Below, one piece after another: positions 7,258 through 15,718 of a stretch of DNA of 23,918 bases. The first letter of the stretch is position 1; each line of letters starts with the position of its first letter. The position numbers were made by a program, and so were the translations under genes. The notes beneath the pieces were generated by a model. It worked only from the letters and a program-made list of their open reading frames with translations. It was not told where the DNA came from and made no database searches. Source of the stretch: Candidatus Lithacetigena glycinireducens (GTDB lineage: Bacteria; Coprothermobacterota; HKB111); the NCBI GenBank assembly GCA_018725485.1, contig QLUP01000003.1, positions 1 to 23,918 on the forward strand. The letters are read 5' to 3'.

Positions 7258-7983
7258 GATAAACCGTTTTACTACTTCAAGATCTTCAACCTTATCTACA
7301 TCCATACCAATTTCAGGATAGGGACAGAGTAACCCTCTCACTGGACCCTTAACCAAACGATAGGCTTTTCTCTCTATGTATTTAACGCTTAGTAATCCCC
7401 ATAGATAAAGCGCAACTATATCGTATCCCACCAACATAGCAATTTTTAGGGGATTTTTACGATAGTCGGTTGCTTTTTTAATTAATTGTTTTATTTCCCC
7501 GAGAAGGTTTCTCTCAACCAGAGCAATATTTCCCAGGGTCACCAGACCATCTTTCAAGCGGACATAGGTTCTTTTTGCCCCGGGATATGTTTTATCAATA
7601 ATTTCTTTGGTTATATAGGGCATGACTACTCTGGCGCCACTTCTTAGACCTTCATCTATAAACCACTGAATATGGTCTTTTTTAACCAGAGGAATATCTG
7701 CGCTGCAGATTAAAATATAATCTGACGATGTTTTCTCAAAACCCTTTAAAAGGTTATCTGCTATACTCGAATTACTATCAACCCAAAGGTGGTAATCATT
7801 TTCAACCTCTTCAGCGACTTCTTTGTCGGCTACCAGCACAACTTTACCTATATTATTTACGCATTTTAATTCCTGTAAAACGTACCAAACCATCGGTTGA
7901 GAATTAATAAGTAAAAGAGATTTACATTTGGCTTTTTCTGGCAAAAAACTTTTACCTCCAGCTAAGACTATTGTATCTATCAT
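7255..7983 (-). CDS. MobA-like nucleotidyltransferase (NTP_transf_3)
   Basis: A 242-residue protein with the N-terminal nucleotide-binding signature TIVLAGGKS (residues 4-12) and, further on, ICSADIPLVKK, where the aspartate of the metal-binding DxP motif lies. These are features of the MobA-like NTP transferase family (GT-A fold), which joins a nucleotide to a phosphorylated acceptor such as molybdopterin or cobinamide. The C-terminal third ends with CPYPEIGMDVDKVEDLEVVK, also a familiar ending for this family. No molybdenum or cobalamin genes are near, so the acceptor is unknown. Its ATG overlaps the stop of the HIT gene by four bases, indicating a coupled nucleotide-handling pair. Confidence 0.75.
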   Translation of the reverse strand: MIDTIVLAGGKSFLPEKAKCKSLLLINSQPMVWYVLQELKCVNNIGKVVLVADKEVAEEVENDYHLWVDSNSSIADNLLKGFEKTSSDYILICSADIPLVKKDHIQWFIDEGLRSGARVVMPYITKEIIDKTYPGAKRTYVRLKDGLVTLGNIALVERNLLGEIKQLIKKATDYRKNPLKIAMLVGYDIVALYLWGLLSVKYIERKAYRLVKGPVRGLLCPYPEIGMDVDKVEDLEVVKRFI

Positions 7984-8462
7984 GAAAAAACTCCCTTTAA
8001 CCTTCTGTAGGTGTCATCCAAGGCTTCACCTAATATTTTTATATCAGAAATAACCGGCATAAAGTTGGTATCACCTTCCCAGCGGGGAACTATATGAAAA
8101 TGGATATGGTTTTCAATTCCTGCCCCTGCTGCTTTTCCAATATTAACCCCAAGATTAAAACCTTGAGGATTTAAAACGGTTTTCAGATTATCCATGCTCA
8201 AAGAAACTGTTTTCATAATATCAACCATTTCTCCTTCCTGTAAACTACCTATACTATTAAGATGCTCGTAAGGAACAACCATAAGGTGACCGATATTATA
8301 AGGGTACCTATTTAACATAACAAAACAGTGTTTACTACGCAGGAGAACAAGATTTTGTACATCATTTTCAGAATTGGCAATCGCGCAAAGAATACATCCA
8401 TTTTCTTTTTCCTGTTGAAGGTAGATTATCCTCCAGGGTCTGAACATTATTTCATCAAACAA
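7980..8462 (-). CDS. HIT-family hydrolase/phosphorylase (Ap4A-type)
   Basis: A 160-residue histidine-triad protein. The triad HIHFH is at residues 119-123 and an N-terminal Cys pair (C23, C26, in GCILC) suggests a structural zinc as in many bacterial HIT enzymes. The opening FRPWRIIYL and the region YPYNIGHLMVVPYEHL are typical of the Ap4A phosphorylase/FHIT-like branch, which cleaves dinucleoside polyphosphates or nucleotide conjugates. The start is TTG at 8462, supported by GGAGGT at 8473-8468 with five bases of spacing; the next in-frame ATG (codon 6) would be 20 bases from that site. First gene of the minus-strand operon. Confidence 0.88.
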   Translation of the reverse strand: MFDEIMFRPWRIIYLQQEKENGCILCAIANSENDVQNLVLLRSKHCFVMLNRYPYNIGHLMVVPYEHLNSIGSLQEGEMVDIMKTVSLSMDNLKTVLNPQGFNLGVNIGKAAGAGIENHIHFHIVPRWEGDTNFMPVISDIKILGEALDDTYRRLKGVFS

Positions 8463-8497
8463 CCTGAACCTCCAGTGTTAATATATATTATTAATAA

Positions 8498-8526
8498 ATT
8501 ATAAAGGTTTTTATGAATCTGGTAAA
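8498..8526 (-). promoter_or_regulatory. Candidate promoter of the HIT-to-tldE operon
   Basis: On the minus strand TTTACC (8526 to 8521) and a perfect TATAAT (8503 to 8498) are separated by 17 bases. The predicted start at about 8491 leaves a leader of roughly 30 bases before the TTG at 8462. Confidence 0.55.
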
Positions 8527-8528
8527 AT
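8520..8528 (+). promoter_or_regulatory. Candidate extended -10 promoter of the M48 protease gene
   Basis: TGGTAAAAT at 8520-8528 fits an extended -10 (TGnTAAAAT) with no clear -35. It overlaps the -35 of the divergent promoter, so the two transcripts may compete. GGAAGG at 8551-8556 serves the ATG at 8566. Confidence 0.45.
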
Positions 8529-8565
8529 ATTAAATAAAAAACGAGTTAAAGGAAGGATAACAAAA

Positions 8566-9687
8566 ATGCATCCCCAAAGAGCAGCTTTAGCTAAAGAAAA
8601 TACGCGGCAAACCGTCCTCTTAAAAAGCGGATTTTATCTTATTTTAATAACTTATCTGACCCTGGTTATCAGATTAAACCTGGTGGCTAAGGTTAAGGAA
8701 TTGAGCTTGTTGAAAAACACCGATTGGTGGTCTGTTGGTTTGTTTACTTTATTTATACTATTGCCCTTGCTACCCCTAAAACTATTTTTTGATTGGTCTT
8801 TACTATATTACATTCCTAAAAAATTTGGCCTGATTAAATATAATCTATTCCATTTCTTAAAAAAATCAGCTCAATCGCTGCTAATCATTTACCTGTCGCT
8901 CACTCTTTATTCCTACCTGTATTATTACACCATTTCCTTAAAGCTTCCAGGTTTTTTACCCGCCTCTTTATCTATTCTAATTACCCCTATAATCATAGCA
9001 GTGGCGATTTTTGGTTTAATATTTATATGTTCACCCTTAATACCTAAATTCCTGAAACTTAAACTCCTGGAAGAAAGCGTTTCCAAAAGATTTAATAAAT
9101 TACTCAATAAATACCAATTTAAATCTTCGCAATTAGCTACCCTTAAAGATAGTGATAAAGCAAACACCATGTCAGCTTTTTTCACAGGTTTTGGACCCTA
9201 CAAAACCATTGTATTTTCTGAAAATCTATTAAAGAAGGCTACTCAGGAGGAACTGGAAGCAGTGGCTATGCATGAAGTTGGACATTACCGTTACGGTCAT
9301 TTCCTGAAAGGCTTAACCCTGTTTGCTTCTTTAGTTTTTTTCTATACCTACATAGGAATATCTCTACTTAAAAGGTTTGGCCCTTCCTTAAATTCGGGAG
9401 CTTTACCTGACCTGGCAAACTTTCCCGTTCTGTTTTTGTTCCTTTTAATCATAAACCTTGCAGGCTGGCCGCTATATCTTAGTATCAAAAGAGAGTGGGA
9501 GTATAATGTGGACAGATTTGCTTTAAAGGTTACTAATAATCCTCGTTCTTTTATTTCTATCATGGAAAAGTTTATGGAGAATAATTTGAAAGATCCCAAC
9601 CCTCATTATCTAATCAAGGTATTATTTTTTACGCATCCACCTATCACTGATAGAATAAATCTTGCTAAAAAATTCAGAAAACGATAA
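8566..9687 (+). CDS. M48-family membrane zinc metalloprotease (Ste24/HtpX-like)
   Basis: A 373-residue integral membrane protease. Four to five hydrophobic segments precede the catalytic domain (about 22-40, 55-75, 105-125, 130-155) and two more follow the zinc motif. The zinc motif is HEVGH at residues 236-240. The third ligand is E312 in the EYNVDRFAL segment, with the conserved D316 four residues on. This arrangement, active site facing the cytoplasm between membrane spans, matches the Ste24/HtpX (peptidase M48) family. Roles in the family include CAAX processing in eukaryotes and membrane-protein quality control in bacteria; the substrate here is unknown. A Shine-Dalgarno (GGAAGG) lies nine bases before the ATG. 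rpsT follows after 35 bases. Confidence 0.88.
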   Translation: MHPQRAALAKENTRQTVLLKSGFYLILITYLTLVIRLNLVAKVKELSLLKNTDWWSVGLFTLFILLPLLPLKLFFDWSLLYYIPKKFGLIKYNLFHFLKKSAQSLLIIYLSLTLYSYLYYYTISLKLPGFLPASLSILITPIIIAVAIFGLIFICSPLIPKFLKLKLLEESVSKRFNKLLNKYQFKSSQLATLKDSDKANTMSAFFTGFGPYKTIVFSENLLKKATQEELEAVAMHEVGHYRYGHFLKGLTLFASLVFFYTYIGISLLKRFGPSLNSGALPDLANFPVLFLFLLIINLAGWPLYLSIKREWEYNVDRFALKVTNNPRSFISIMEKFMENNLKDPNPHYLIKVLFFTHPPITDRINLAKKFRKR

Positions 9688-9690
9688 AAT
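9662..9690 (+). promoter_or_regulatory. Candidate rpsT promoter inside the end of the M48 gene
   Basis: TTGCTA at 9662-9667 and TAAAAT at 9685-9690 are 17 bases apart, the latter including the M48 stop codon. This would let the ribosomal protein gene be transcribed apart from the protease gene. Confidence 0.4.
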
Positions 9691-9722
9691 GAAAGGTTAT
9701 TAATTATTTGGAGGTATCCAGG

Positions 9723-9989
9723 TTGGCAAATATTAAATCCGCGATAAAAAGGATTAAAACTACTGAAAAGGAAACTAATATAAATAAGGCTCTAAAAACT
9801 CAGATTAAGACTATTACCAAAAAATGCCGCCAAACTATTGATTCGGGTAACCCTGACTTATCAAAAGAGATGGTAAGAATAGCTCAAAAAACTATTGATA
9901 AAGCATGTAAAAAAGGCTTATTGCACAAAAATACAGCTTCCCGGAAGAAAAGTAGTTTGATGAAAAGCCTTAAAGTTTATTCTTTATAA
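9723..9989 (+). CDS. rpsT: 30S ribosomal protein S20
   Basis: An 88-residue basic protein starting MANIKSAIKRIKT, the standard S20 opening, with KALKTQIKT and the KGLLHKNTASRKKSSL ending typical of bS20, which binds 16S rRNA in the body of the small subunit. The start is TTG at 9723: GGAGGT at 9710-9715 is seven bases upstream. A longer reading from TTG at 9708 would translate through the Shine-Dalgarno and is rejected. A non-ATG start is common for rpsT and can limit its expression. The last 13 bases overlap the end of the convergent ymdB. Confidence 0.97.
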   Translation: MANIKSAIKRIKTTEKETNINKALKTQIKTITKKCRQTIDSGNPDLSKEMVRIAQKTIDKACKKGLLHKNTASRKKSSLMKSLKVYSL

Positions 9990-10789
9990 TATTCAGGGGA
10001 GGGTTCAAGGATTTTCCTTATTCTTTCAATAGAAACACCCTCCCCTGAATTATTTATAACCAGAAGGACTGATTCCCAGATAAGAGGACTTTTGGTTTCC
10101 ACTTCAAACCTTTCAGGAACCTGAGTTAAGAACCTTCTTATAATGCTCTCTTTTTTCATTCCGATAACAGAATCTAGGGGTCCAATCATCCCTACATCAC
10201 TGATAAAAAGGGTACTGCCTACCAATAACCTTTCATCGGCAGTTTGGACATGGGTGTGTGTGCCTATTACAGCGGAAGCTGTTCCGGATAAATAATGGGC
10301 TAAAGCTACTTTTTCTGAAGTTGCTTCAGCGTGAAAGTCTATTATCAGTACAGGAGATTCTTTCTTCATAGCGAGGGAGTACTCTTTACCAACGCGAAAC
10401 GGACAGTCAATGGCAGGCATAAAAACTCTACCTTGCAGGTTTAAAACTCCTATTTTCAATTCGTCTTTTTCCCAAAAGAGGTAACCCTTTCCTGGAGCTA
10501 AAGGAGGATAATTTTGTGGTCTGATCAAGAAAGGTTCATTATTAAAACAATTGATACCCTCTTTTTTATCAAATCCATGGTTGCCTGAGGTAACTACGTC
10601 CACTCCAGATTCAAATAAATCACTGATAGTATCAGGAGTCAACCCCATTCCACCGGCAAGGTTTTCTCCGTTGGCAACAACCATATCTACGGAGTATTCT
10701 TCGCGGAAAAGAGGTAAATATCTCTTTACAGAACTTCTTCCTGGTGAACCGATTATATCACCTAAAAATAATATCCTTATTAAGCTCAT
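9977..10789 (-). CDS. ymdB: YmdB-family metallophosphoesterase
   Basis: A 270-residue protein of the TIGR00282/YmdB family (2',3'-cyclic nucleotide phosphodiesterase in Bacillus). Metal-site motifs are all present: FLGDIIG (D11), VVANGEN (N40, E42), TSGNHGFDK (N70, H71), DFHAEATSEK and GTHTHVQTAD. In B. subtilis YmdB interacts functionally with RNase Y and affects biofilm and motility gene expression; here too it directly follows rny with a three-base gap. No good Shine-Dalgarno precedes its ATG, so coupling to rny is likely. The coding end carries the 14-base inverted repeat and overlaps the end of rpsT by 13 bases. Confidence 0.93.
   Translation of the reverse strand: MSLIRILFLGDIIGSPGRSSVKRYLPLFREEYSVDMVVANGENLAGGMGLTPDTISDLFESGVDVVTSGNHGFDKKEGINCFNNEPFLIRPQNYPPLAPGKGYLFWEKDELKIGVLNLQGRVFMPAIDCPFRVGKEYSLAMKKESPVLIIDFHAEATSEKVALAHYLSGTASAVIGTHTHVQTADERLLVGSTLFISDVGMIGPLDSVIGMKKESIIRRFLTQVPERFEVETKSPLIWESVLLVINNSGEGVSIERIRKILEPSPEYYKE
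9991..10050. repeat. Perfect 14-base inverted repeat at convergent rpsT/ymdB ends (possible terminator)
   Basis: ATTCAGGGGAGGGT (9991-10004) and ACCCTCCCCTGAAT (10037-10050) are perfect inverted copies with a 32-base loop. The loop holds a second small hairpin, AAGGA-TTT-TCCTT, at 10007-10019. The repeat begins two bases after the rpsT stop and lies inside the last 24 codons of ymdB. No clear T run follows either arm, so it is not a textbook intrinsic terminator, but there is no other stop signal between the two convergent genes. Confidence 0.7.
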
Positions 10790-10792
10790 TTT

Positions 10793-12319
10793 TTACTTAG
10801 CGTAGTCAACCACCCGAGTTTCTCTGATTACAGTAACTTTTATAAGACCTGGATAGGTTACTTCCTTTTCAATTCTTTGAGCAATATCATGCGCTACTTT
10901 AGCTGCTTGATTATCGGTAATTTTATCAGGTTTAACAATTACCCTTACCTCTCTGCCAGCCTGAACAGCAAAAGCTTTTTCTACACCCTGAATTGAATCA
11001 GCAATTTTTTCCAGAGACTCCAGCCTCTTTACATAAACTTCCAGATTTTCTCTCCTGGCGCCAGGCCTACTCGCAGAAATGGTATCGGAGACCTGAACAA
11101 TAATAGGGTAAATAGTCTTCATCTCTTCATCTTCATGATGAGCAGCTACTGCATGAATTACATCAGGATTCTCTCCATACCTTTCTAACAGCTTAGCTCC
11201 CAATAAAGCATGGGTACCTTCCTCTTCGTGGTCAATTGCTTTACCCAGGTCGTGAAGAAGCCCTGCTCTTCGGGCAATATTGACATCTAATTTCAATTCA
11301 GTAGCCAGGGCTGCTGAAAGCTGGGCAACCTCAATAGAGTGCTGTAAAACATTCTGTCCATAGCTTGTTCGAAAAAATAATCTACCTAAAGTTTTAACTA
11401 ATTCAGGTTTTATTCCCCGAGTACCAGTTTGCAAGACAGCTTTTTCACCCTCCACTTTAATTTTCTCGTCAACTTCTTTTTTGGCTTTTTCAATCATTTC
11501 TTCAATTCTACCAGGGTGGATTCTTCCATCACTTATCAGTCTTTCCAGAGAAATGCGGGCTATTTCTCTCCTTATTGGGTCAAAAGAAGACAGCACCACA
11601 GCTTCAGGTGTATCATCAATAATCAAATCGACTCCTGTAAGAGTTTCAAATGCCCTAATGTTTCTTCCTTCCCTTCCAATAAGTCTGCCTTTAATTTCAT
11701 CGTTAGGTAAAGAAACCGTAGTTACCGTGGTTTCAGCGGTATGGTCAAGAGCACATCTCTGGATAGCTGTAGCCAGAATATACTGAGCTTTAGTTTTTGA
11801 TTCTTCTTCAATAATTTTAGTGGCTTCCTTAACCTTTATTCCAATTTCCTCGGTAAGGTCATTCTCAATTTTAGTTAATAACAGGGATTTGGCTTCAGCT
11901 TCTGAAAGATTGCTCAGTTTATACAAAATACCTTTCTCTTTTTCTAAAGAGTCCTTTAAGTCTCTTTCCAGACGGTTTAAATATGTTTCTCTATCCTGAA
12001 TTGATCTTTCTTTTCTTTCAATATTTTCAATTCTTTTATCAACTGACTCTTCTTTCTGAATTACTCTCCGCTCCAATTTTGAAAGTTCAACTTTCTTCTC
12101 TTTTATTTCAGCTTCTACTTCGCTCTTTTTCTCTCGAATTTCTTCCTTTGCTTCTAAAAGCAGTTCCCTTTTCTTTTCCAGAGCTTCTTTGTAATATGCT
12201 TCAAGAAATAAGCGCTTCTTCTCCTCTTCCTTTTTGCGGGAAATAGCCAGTAAAAAATAGGTCAACCCCGCAAAAAAAGCAACTCCTCCTATAAAACCGT
12301 AAATAATCATTTCCATCAT
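10793..12319 (-). CDS. rny: Ribonuclease Y
   Basis: A 508-residue membrane-anchored endoribonuclease that starts decay of many mRNAs in Firmicutes-like bacteria. The order is typical: transmembrane helix at residues 5-27, a long charged coiled coil (about 28-175), a KH domain with GRLIGREGRN at 211-220, and an HD domain with HDLGKAIDHE at 356-365 (H356, D357 metal ligands). Length matches the usual 510-520. The ATG overlaps the recX stop by four bases; a second ATG directly follows and has the better distance from the AGGTGA, so the protein may lose its first residue. PNPase and RNase J genes lie upstream in the same cluster. Confidence 0.97.
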   Translation of the reverse strand: MMEMIIYGFIGGVAFFAGLTYFLLAISRKKEEEKKRLFLEAYYKEALEKKRELLLEAKEEIREKKSEVEAEIKEKKVELSKLERRVIQKEESVDKRIENIERKERSIQDRETYLNRLERDLKDSLEKEKGILYKLSNLSEAEAKSLLLTKIENDLTEEIGIKVKEATKIIEEESKTKAQYILATAIQRCALDHTAETTVTTVSLPNDEIKGRLIGREGRNIRAFETLTGVDLIIDDTPEAVVLSSFDPIRREIARISLERLISDGRIHPGRIEEMIEKAKKEVDEKIKVEGEKAVLQTGTRGIKPELVKTLGRLFFRTSYGQNVLQHSIEVAQLSAALATELKLDVNIARRAGLLHDLGKAIDHEEEGTHALLGAKLLERYGENPDVIHAVAAHHEDEEMKTIYPIIVQVSDTISASRPGARRENLEVYVKRLESLEKIADSIQGVEKAFAVQAGREVRVIVKPDKITDNQAAKVAHDIAQRIEKEVTYPGLIKVTVIRETRVVDYAK

Positions 12320-12798
12320 ATGTCACCTTTATCTTTTTCATATTCTTTAATCAAGCCACGGATAGTTTCCTGAGAAAACCCTTTTCTCATAAGAAATGAA
12401 TAAATTCTCTGTTTTTGTTTGGCTTGATCTATATTGCTTTTTGTTAATTTCCTGCATATTTTTTTAAAAACATCATTTGCCAGCGAAGCCTCTTCTTCCT
12501 CAGAATAAAGTGACTCAGCCAATTTTATTGATTCAATATCGTATTCTTCTCTTTTTAAATTGTATAAAAACGCTTTCCTGCCAGAATTGCAATTTGCTTT
12601 AAGTTTTTCCCATACTCTAACAATTTGCTTCTTTTCGTCTAAATAACCCTTTTCAACAAGTTCGCTGGTTACCCTCTCTGCTAAAGTAGGCTCAAAACCT
12701 TTACCCATTAGTTTCCGCAGGAGCAATTTTTTGGGATAATCCTTAAAACTAATAAGACGAAGGGCGTATTTCATCCCTTCTTCGTAGGTAATAGGCAT
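12316..12798 (-). CDS. recX: RecX-family regulator of RecA
   Basis: A 160-residue, highly charged, helical protein directly downstream of recA, its usual place. Three-helix repeats typical of RecX are visible: ALRLISFKDYPKKLLLRKLMGKGF near residues 12-35 and, towards the C-terminus, KQRIYSFLMRKGFSQETIRGLI. RecX binds RecA filaments and limits or modulates strand exchange. It is 13 bases from recA and its stop overlaps the rny start (ATGA), which couples it to the RNase Y gene. Assignment rests on context as well as sequence, since RecX is poorly conserved. Confidence 0.85.
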   Translation of the reverse strand: MPITYEEGMKYALRLISFKDYPKKLLLRKLMGKGFEPTLAERVTSELVEKGYLDEKKQIVRVWEKLKANCNSGRKAFLYNLKREEYDIESIKLAESLYSEEEEASLANDVFKKICRKLTKSNIDQAKQKQRIYSFLMRKGFSQETIRGLIKEYEKDKGDI

Positions 12799-12811
12799 TA
12801 TAATTTATATT

Positions 12812-13855
12812 CTACTTTTCTCCTGTATTTTCTTTATCTTTAACCGTAACTAACTTACTTTTATTGTTAAAAAAAGTATCTTGAATTATTTTTTCCAATT
12901 GGATAAAAGCTTCGGGGTGTTCTTCAAGATAAATTTTAGCATTCTCTTTACCCTGTCCTAGCCGTAAATCTCCCCAATAAAACCAGCTTCCGCTCTTGGA
13001 AACAACTTCAGCCTGCACTCCCAGGTCAATAAGAGAGGCTGTTTTGGATACACCTTTACCATAAATAAGTTCAAACTCTGCTTGCCTGAATGGTGGAGAT
13101 AGCTTATTCTTAACTATCCTTACCTTAACAACAGACCCAATGGTGTCAGTTCCCTGTTTAACTACGTCAATTTTCCTGATATCAACCCGTTGAGAAGCGT
13201 AAAATTTTAAAGCCCGTCCACCGGGAGTAGTTTCAGGTGGTCCTGCCTGAAAACCTGTAGAAATCTTCTCTCTCAGTTGGTTAAGGAAAATTACGCAGGT
13301 TCGTGATTTATTAATTGACCCTACCAACCTTCGCAAAGATTGAGACATCAAACGAGCTTGCAAACCCATAAAGGAGTCTCCAAAATCTCCTTCTAACTCT
13401 GCCTTAGGAACGAGGGCTGCTACTGTATCAATGACTACCAGGTCAACTGCCTGGCTCCTTACCAGTATCTCAGCTATCTCCAGTGCCTGTTCTCCATAGT
13501 CAGGTTGAGAAATCAAAAGATTCCTGACATCAACCCCCAGGGTTTGCGCATAGGACAGGTCCAGGGCATGTTCAGTATCGATAAAAGCAACTGTTCCTCC
13601 CAGTTTTTGTGCTTCACTGACAGCATGTAAGGCGACAGTAGTTTTGCCCCCTCCTTCAGGGCCGAAAATCTCTACCATTCTTCCACGGGGAAATCCGCCA
13701 ATTCCCAGAGCTATATCCAGAGGTAGAATTCCTGAAGGAATCACCTCAACATTGGCGACCTCGGCTGAGCCCAATTTCATAATTGAACCCTTCCCATGTA
13801 TTTTTTCAATCATTGCAAAAGCTTGTTCTAAAGCTTTATCCTTCTCTATAGACAT
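12812..13855 (-). CDS. recA: Recombinase RecA
   Basis: A 347-residue RecA, complete. Motifs are the N-terminal GKGSIMKLG, the P-loop GPEGGGKTT at residues 65-73 (most RecA proteins have GPESSGKTT), Walker [13 protein letters not shown], and the L2 region [18 protein letters not shown], which is also somewhat divergent from the common GVMFGNPETTTGG. It forms filaments on single-stranded DNA, drives homologous pairing and induces LexA cleavage where LexA exists. I see no clear LexA box of the Bacillus or E. coli type in the short gap upstream, and the gene is probably cotranscribed with thpR and rimO. Confidence 0.98.
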   Translation of the reverse strand: MSIEKDKALEQAFAMIEKIHGKGSIMKLGSAEVANVEVIPSGILPLDIALGIGGFPRGRMVEIFGPEGGGKTTVALHAVSEAQKLGGTVAFIDTEHALDLSYAQTLGVDVRNLLISQPDYGEQALEIAEILVRSQAVDLVVIDTVAALVPKAELEGDFGDSFMGLQARLMSQSLRRLVGSINKSRTCVIFLNQLREKISTGFQAGPPETTPGGRALKFYASQRVDIRKIDVVKQGTDTIGSVVKVRIVKNKLSPPFRQAEFELIYGKGVSKTASLIDLGVQAEVVSKSGSWFYWGDLRLGQGKENAKIYLEEHPEAFIQLEKIIQDTFFNNKSKLVTVKDKENTGEK

Positions 13856-13874
13856 ATTTATTTCGCCTACCTTT

Positions 13875-14420
13875 TTACAAATTTATGAGAGGGTACTCTC
13901 TTAAAACAGTATACACTGCCCCGGCCGGTTTTAAAACACTCTGGTAAAGATTTACCTGCTTTATTTCCAATAATTCATTCAGAGGTTTAATAGCGGGCAT
14001 TTTACAGTTTCCATATTTTCTGGCTAACCTTCCAATAGTAAGGTGGGGAGTATAGGGTCTATCATCAAAATCAACCTGTTGGTCTCTCAAACCACCAGAG
14101 ATGTCCTGATAAACCTTTTTTAGATAGCCTCTGTCATCAAGGTTGAAAAAAATTATCCGAGGCTTCCTGGTATTAGGAAAAGCGCCAGCGCTGGTTATTC
14201 TGGCAATATTGGAGGGGTAGTTTGTTAATTTTTCCTGCATTATTCTGTGAATTAATTCTACTTCATCTATCTTTCTTTCCCCAAAAAAATGTAAAGTTAT
14301 GTGGATATTTTGGGGTGAAACCCAGCGAAAATCAGTGTTATTAGCAGATAACTCCTGCAAAAGCGAATTAAGCTGGTAAGATCCTTGTCCAGTTAGGGGA
14401 ATACCCGAGAATATTCTCAA
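13875..14420 (-). CDS. thpR: RNA 2',3'-cyclic phosphodiesterase (ThpR/LigT)
   Basis: A 181-residue member of the 2H phosphoesterase superfamily, of usual length. The two catalytic HxT motifs are HIT at residues 40-42 ([11 protein letters not shown]) and HLT at 126-128 ([10 protein letters not shown]). The family hydrolyses 2',3'-cyclic phosphate ends of RNA and can ligate tRNA halves in vitro. The start is TTG at 14420, overlapping the rimO TGA by four bases (TTGA), with AAGGG upstream; it produces MRIFSGIPL, similar to the usual MRxFxAI opening. It occupies the slot upstream of recA where Firmicutes usually have pgsA and cinA. Confidence 0.92.
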   Translation of the reverse strand: MRIFSGIPLTGQGSYQLNSLLQELSANNTDFRWVSPQNIHITLHFFGERKIDEVELIHRIMQEKLTNYPSNIARITSAGAFPNTRKPRIIFFNLDDRGYLKKVYQDISGGLRDQQVDFDDRPYTPHLTIGRLARKYGNCKMPAIKPLNELLEIKQVNLYQSVLKPAGAVYTVLREYPLINL

Positions 14421-15718
14421 ACCAGTTTGCCCTTCAAGTCAACACCTTCATGCCCTATGATTTTTACCTTAACAAATTCACCTATGGTTACTTTTTTTCT
14501 CTTATTCTGGATATAAACCCTCGAATCAATTTCCGGTGCATCGTACTGCAACCTTCCACAAACAATACCCCGGTTACTTTCAACCAGGAGTTCTCTAATA
14601 CTCCCAACTCGACTTTTATTGTATTCTTCTAATATTGAAGCTTGTAGTTCCCGAGATTCTCTTAATCTTCGAGAAACCGTCCGGGAAGGCAATCTACCTG
14701 CAAAAGAAAAAGCATGGGTATTTTCCTCAGGGTAATATGGGAAAAAACCTGCTTTGGGTATGCGCATATCAGAAAGCGAATGGAGAAGATGGCTGAAATG
14801 TTTTCTACTCTCTCCGGGGAAACCTATAATAAATGAGCTTCTTAGAGCTACTTCAGGTATAGCCTTCCTTATTTTCTCAAGTAAATTTACAATAAACTTA
14901 TACCGATATGGTCTTCCCATAAGTTTTAATATATCATCATGAGTATGCTGAAGAGGTAAATCAATATATTTAACCACTTTTTCTAAATCTGCCAGGGTGT
15001 CTATCAACTCATCATTAATTCGCAGTGGATTTAAATACATCAAGCGAATCCAGAAGGAGCCTGGCAGTTCATTGAGTTTTTTAAGTAAATGCACAAGAGA
15101 GTATTGACCGTTAAGGTCTTTTCCATAAAACCCTGAATCCTGGGAAACCAATACCAGCTCCTTGATGCCCCTGGTAAGTAGATTTTCAGCCTCGGAAACA
15201 ATATCGTCTAAGGGTCGGCTCCTGAATTGGCCTTTAATATTAGGGATAGTGCAATAGGAACATTTAACATCACATCCCTCAGAAAGCTTGATATAAGCAT
15301 AGGGAAAGGTAGAAATTGTTTGTCTATCATCGCTGGTAGCTAGCAGACCTGGAGGTCCCAATAAAGTTTCCCACTTATTTTCCTTAAGAAACTGGGGTAT
15401 CTGAGGTAGCAGTGAAGAACTAACTGCCATATCTACTCCTTCATAATTATGCCAGCTCCTGGTAGAAAACCTATCGACCAGACAACCAGCCAGAATCAGT
15501 TTGAAACCAGATTTTTCCTTCAGCTTTGATAATCTATGAATTTCCTCCAGGGATTCATCTACAGCAGGCTTGATAAACGAACAGGTATTAATAACTACTG
15601 TATCCGCTTTATCTGGATGTGAGACTATTTCATCTCCCTTTTTTACCAGGTGCGAGGCTAAAACTTCCGAATCAACCCTGTTTTTGGGACAGCCAAGTGA
15701 AACCAGGTAATACTTCAT
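14417..15718 (-). CDS. rimO: Ribosomal protein S12 methylthiotransferase RimO
   Basis: A 433-residue radical SAM enzyme that methylthiolates the conserved aspartate of ribosomal protein S12. The N-terminal UPF0004 domain holds three cysteines of one iron-sulfur cluster (LGCPKNRVDSE, INTCSF, LAGCLV). The radical SAM cluster is in EGCDVKCSYCTIP (CxxxCxxC). A C-terminal TRAM-like segment ends at [23 protein letters not shown] favours RimO over MiaB or MtaB. I chose ATG at 15718 (TGATG overlap with the previous stop) because it gives the usual MKYYLVSLGCPKN start; a TTG one codon earlier at 15721 is possible. Neither has a clear Shine-Dalgarno, so coupling is likely. Confidence 0.95.
   Translation of the reverse strand: MKYYLVSLGCPKNRVDSEVLASHLVKKGDEIVSHPDKADTVVINTCSFIKPAVDESLEEIHRLSKLKEKSGFKLILAGCLVDRFSTRSWHNYEGVDMAVSSSLLPQIPQFLKENKWETLLGPPGLLATSDDRQTISTFPYAYIKLSEGCDVKCSYCTIPNIKGQFRSRPLDDIVSEAENLLTRGIKELVLVSQDSGFYGKDLNGQYSLVHLLKKLNELPGSFWIRLMYLNPLRINDELIDTLADLEKVVKYIDLPLQHTHDDILKLMGRPYRYKFIVNLLEKIRKAIPEVALRSSFIIGFPGESRKHFSHLLHSLSDMRIPKAGFFPYYPEENTHAFSFAGRLPSRTVSRRLRESRELQASILEEYNKSRVGSIRELLVESNRGIVCGRLQYDAPEIDSRVYIQNKRKKVTIGEFVKVKIIGHEGVDLKGKLV

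Noticed and set aside
9708-9722. Upstream TTG start for rpsT
   Set aside because: It would place GGAGG inside the coding sequence; the TTG at 9723 gives the conserved MANIKSAIKR start.
13856-13900. Possible LexA/SOS operator before recA, and the small GAGAG/CTCTC inverted repeat there
   Set aside because: No Bacillus- or E. coli-type SOS box is visible; the repeat has only a five-base stem and lies in the thpR coding end.
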